A stretch of 51,407 nt of DNA from contig JBKEDB010000150.1 in the NCBI GenBank assembly GCA_047975195.1, forward strand, positions 1 through 51,407, written 5' to 3'. The notes beneath the pieces are model-generated. The model worked only from the letters and a program-made list of their open reading frames with translations, did no database searches and had not been told where the DNA came from. A program made the translations under genes and the position numbers. The stretch is from Cumulibacter sp047975195 (GTDB lineage: Bacteria; Actinomycetota; Actinomycetes; Mycobacteriales; Antricoccaceae). Shown here in pieces: positions 49,903 through 51,407 of the stretch (within the stretch, counting starts at the first letter, position 1; the number at the start of each line of letters is the position of its first letter).

Positions 49903-49918
49903 CACTGGTGAGACAGTC

Positions 49919-49954
49919 CACGAGGGGCCCGCGCGATAGCGCGGGCCCCTCGTG
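49919..49954 (+). terminator. Strong terminator after tRNA-Arg
   Basis: CACGAGGGGCCCGCGC and GCGCGGGCCCCTCGTG form a perfect 16-bp stem with loop GATA, followed by TTTCGTGTT. Placed 16 bases after the tRNA. Confidence 0.93.
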
Positions 49955-50030
49955 TTTCGTGTTCGACCGGTTTTGAGCGCGTTTCGCCCATTCCAGATGA
50001 GGGTTTTACGTCGTGAGCCTGTATGTGCCT

Positions 50031-50103
50031 GCAAAAGACGCAGCCTGAGAGAGCGCGCATCGATGTATGTGCGATGCCCTGCCTTTTGCACTGCGTTTTT
50101 TGC
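50031..50103. repeat. Nested palindromic repeat, copy 2
   Basis: GCAAAAGACGCAG and CTGCGTTTTTTGC form the outer arms, with GCATCG/CGATGC inside. It shares GCGATGCCCTG, the TTTT-rich right arm and the flank GGGTTCGACCGG with copy 1 at 35707-35783, in the same orientation. It lies in the 395-bp gap between tRNA-Arg and the Cys-rich small gene; the remainder of that gap shows no gene or other clear signal. Confidence 0.72.
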
Positions 50104-50298
50104 GTGGGTTCGACCGGTTGGCGAGATGTTGGCGCGGAATTGCCCAGCTGGTGGGAGGTTGGCCCGTTGGTGGATACTGCGAGTAAGACTCGGCCGAGTT
50201 CGCCGACGAGCATCGACGACCTCGCGCAAGGTCGATCAGTTCGGACCGGATCGACCAACGATAGGTGCTTGGCCGATTTCTGTTTAGGCGACCTTGAC

Positions 50299-50457
50299 TC
50301 AGGCGACCTTGACGAGGCGACGTCGTTTCACCGCGTACCCCTCGGGCAACGTCCCCTCTTTGAGCATGCGGATCGGGCAGCGCTTGCAGCGCGTGGAGGA
50401 GACACAGCATTTGCTCTTCGGCATCCGCTGCTTCTTCGAGTGCTTCTTCGATCCCAC
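50299..50457 (-). CDS. Small Cys-rich basic protein (52 residues)
   Basis: GTG 50457 opens (M)GSKKHSKKQRMPKSKCCVSS followed by TRCKRCPIRMLKEGTLPEGY and a basic end (AVKRRRLVKVA). Four Cys (CC-x5-C-x2-C) in a Lys/Arg-rich setting suggest metal binding or nucleic-acid contact. Small actinobacterial proteins with a KCC...RCKRCP core are familiar as hypothetical proteins, but I know no function. The start is supported by TACTCT exactly six bases upstream (leaderless). A DtxR/IdeR-like box covers the -35 region. An internal ATG at 50424 would give 41 residues. It converges on the palindromic repeat and tRNA-Arg. Confidence 0.68.
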   Translation of the reverse strand: MGSKKHSKKQRMPKSKCCVSSTRCKRCPIRMLKEGTLPEGYAVKRRRLVKVA

Positions 50458-50463
50458 CGGGCT

Positions 50464-50469
50464 AGAGTA
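50464..50469 (-). promoter_or_regulatory. -10 box of a leaderless promoter (Cys-rich small gene)
   Basis: TACTCT on the minus strand with six bases (AGCCCG) to GTG 50457, the same geometry as several housekeeping genes in this window. Confidence 0.5.
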
Positions 50470-50476
50470 CGCCGAC

Positions 50477-50495
50477 TCAGGTTAGGCATCCCTAC
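50477..50495. promoter_or_regulatory. DtxR/IdeR-like iron box
   Basis: TCAGGTTAGGCATCCCTAC agrees with the consensus TTAGGTTAGGCTAACCTAA at 14 of 19 positions, with the left half-site AGGTTAGG intact. It covers the -35 region of the small Cys-rich gene (minus strand), where a bound iron-loaded repressor would block transcription. It is also 130 bp upstream of the lipoprotein at 50627, so control of that gene is possible but less likely. Confidence 0.5.
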
Positions 50496-50626
50496 CCGGG
50501 CGGCCCCGATCGGGGAAGGATCCGGTCCTGATCGCTGACGGAGCGTGGTGTGATGGGGTGGGAGTCGGCACGGTTGGCCCCGTTTATCACTCCTACCGCT
50601 GACGATTGCGCACACAGAGGACCTGG

Positions 50627-51352
50627 ATGTTCTGCACGAGTAGTAAGAAGAATCGCTCCAGCGGTGTCGTGGCGGCGAGCATCGTTGCGCTACTGGCAGC
50701 GTTGGCCGGGTGCGATTCCGCAAGCGATGACCTACCCGCCGAGGAGGAGACTAGGTCAGCCCCGTCAGCCGAGTCGGACGTGAGCCCGACCGGGCAAGTG
50801 GCGTACGCCTGCGCCCTTGTGCAGGGAATTGAAGGCGACCCGTCGACGTGGAGCACGTTCGTGGGGCAGGACGCTGACGAGGGAGTGCTCGAGTTGAGCG
50901 CGGCAGCGAGTCTGTTGGGTGGCAGCGCGGCCTACACCTTGGCGGACTACCCGGACTTGTCCGCGCACGCCGCCGGGGTGTTCCAGTCGTTGATGACGGC
51001 CGATCAGGATCTCATGGCGGCCGAGTTCGCGGGCTTGGTGACGAGTTGCGAAGATGCGCCCTCGGCCGACGATGCCGACATAACTGCGACTGGGCGGATG
51101 GCGTATGCGTGCGGGTTGGCGAACTACGTGCTGGATGAACGCGGAGACGTCGGAACATGGGGCGGGATCGGTGAGGGGCCCGCGTGGCACGAAGCCGCGA
51201 GCGTTGGCGCGCTTGTCGGCGCGATGATCGGGTATCCCGGCGACGATCCGCGGACGAAGGACGGTATCGCGATTGTTGGAGCGGTGAGCCAGATGAATTT
51301 CACGGCCTTGCAGGAGAGTCTCGACGCGTTCGTGGCGGACTGTGAAGACTGA
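50627..51352 (+). CDS. Secreted lipoprotein with two internal repeats
   Basis: These 241 residues have a signal peptide MFCTSSKKNRSSGVVAASIV with lipobox LAGC (Cys about residue 29), then an acidic linker. Two homologous units follow: PTGQVAYACALVQGIEG to VTSCED and ATGRMAYACGLANYVLD to VADCED. Each unit has one Cys near its start (YAC) and one at its end (CED), consistent with a disulfide in each. ATG 50627 follows AGAGG. No known family is recognised. The duplication suggests a two-domain binding protein on the cell envelope. It lies divergent to the Cys-rich small gene, with the iron-like box between them. Confidence 0.78.
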   Translation: MFCTSSKKNRSSGVVAASIVALLAALAGCDSASDDLPAEEETRSAPSAESDVSPTGQVAYACALVQGIEGDPSTWSTFVGQDADEGVLELSAAASLLGGSAAYTLADYPDLSAHAAGVFQSLMTADQDLMAAEFAGLVTSCEDAPSADDADITATGRMAYACGLANYVLDERGDVGTWGGIGEGPAWHEAASVGALVGAMIGYPGDDPRTKDGIAIVGAVSQMNFTALQESLDAFVADCED

Positions 51353-51407
51353 CCTACCGGTAAGGTCGCGGAGCCCGAAATGACAACGGCACCCGCCGAC
51401 CGAAGCC

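Noticed and set aside
50023..50538. Open plus-strand frame of 171 codons across the palindromic repeat
   Set aside because: It runs through the repeat and opposite the Cys-rich gene, has no ribosome site and no recognisable domain.

Overview
The window comes from a high-GC actinobacterium. The main clues are a mycothiol-dependent isomerase family enzyme, a bacterial proteasome activator ending in GQYL, a GuaB1-type GMP reductase relative, an LpqH-like lipoprotein and many genes whose -10 box lies 5 to 8 bases before the start codon. The genus cannot be fixed from the sequence; a relative of the Mycobacteriales/Nakamurella-type lineages is plausible. Nothing in the window looks like phage or plasmid. 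The only mobile-element trace is a short IS3-type remnant.

Layout. 1-5.4 kb: the left edge cuts a secreted prealbumin-fold surface protein. A broken copy of an HhH-GPD gene, an IS remnant, a DUF2254 membrane protein and the intact HhH-GPD gene follow. A well-formed cobalamin riboswitch then precedes a decayed B12-type transporter, with an internally deleted permease and a frameshifted ATPase. 5.5-11.3 kb: an FMN reductase, an SCO6745-family protein, an FAD dehydrogenase/mycothiol-enzyme/SDR group and an alpha/beta hydrolase. 11.5-21 kb: a compact catabolic locus with a five-gene peptide-type ABC importer, a LysR regulator and a divergent three-gene operon of two flavin monooxygenases around a hydrolase with Asp at the nucleophile position. 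21-31 kb: a Fpg/Nei glycosylase, a hydrolase, a rhodanese, an LpqH-like lipoprotein, a fatty-acid CoA ligase, DUF3054 and DUF5926 proteins, GlpD, a small membrane protein and a CynX/NimT-type exporter. 31-42.6 kb: paired two-TM proteins, a 2-hydroxyacid dehydrogenase, PheA with a phosphatase, a stand-alone GroES-like protein, a lactate-oxidase family enzyme, a glycine-betaine ABC operon, a small zincin and GuaB1. 42.8-51.4 kb: SerS with two HAD phosphatases, the proteasome activator, a quinone oxidoreductase, three lipoproteins, three tRNAs and a CPBP membrane protease. Near the right end is a 52-codon Cys-rich gene under a DtxR/IdeR-like box.

Themes. Housekeeping functions (translation, aromatic amino acid synthesis, purine salvage, protein quality control, osmoprotection) alternate with oxidative catabolism. 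The catabolic locus at 11.5-21 kb looks like a regulated uptake and flavin-oxygenation system for an unidentified substrate. The most unusual signals are the riboswitch driving a dead transporter, the iron-box-controlled Cys-rich microprotein, a two-copy nested palindromic repeat, a duplicated tRNA-Ser 3' end and the recurrent leaderless promoter layout.
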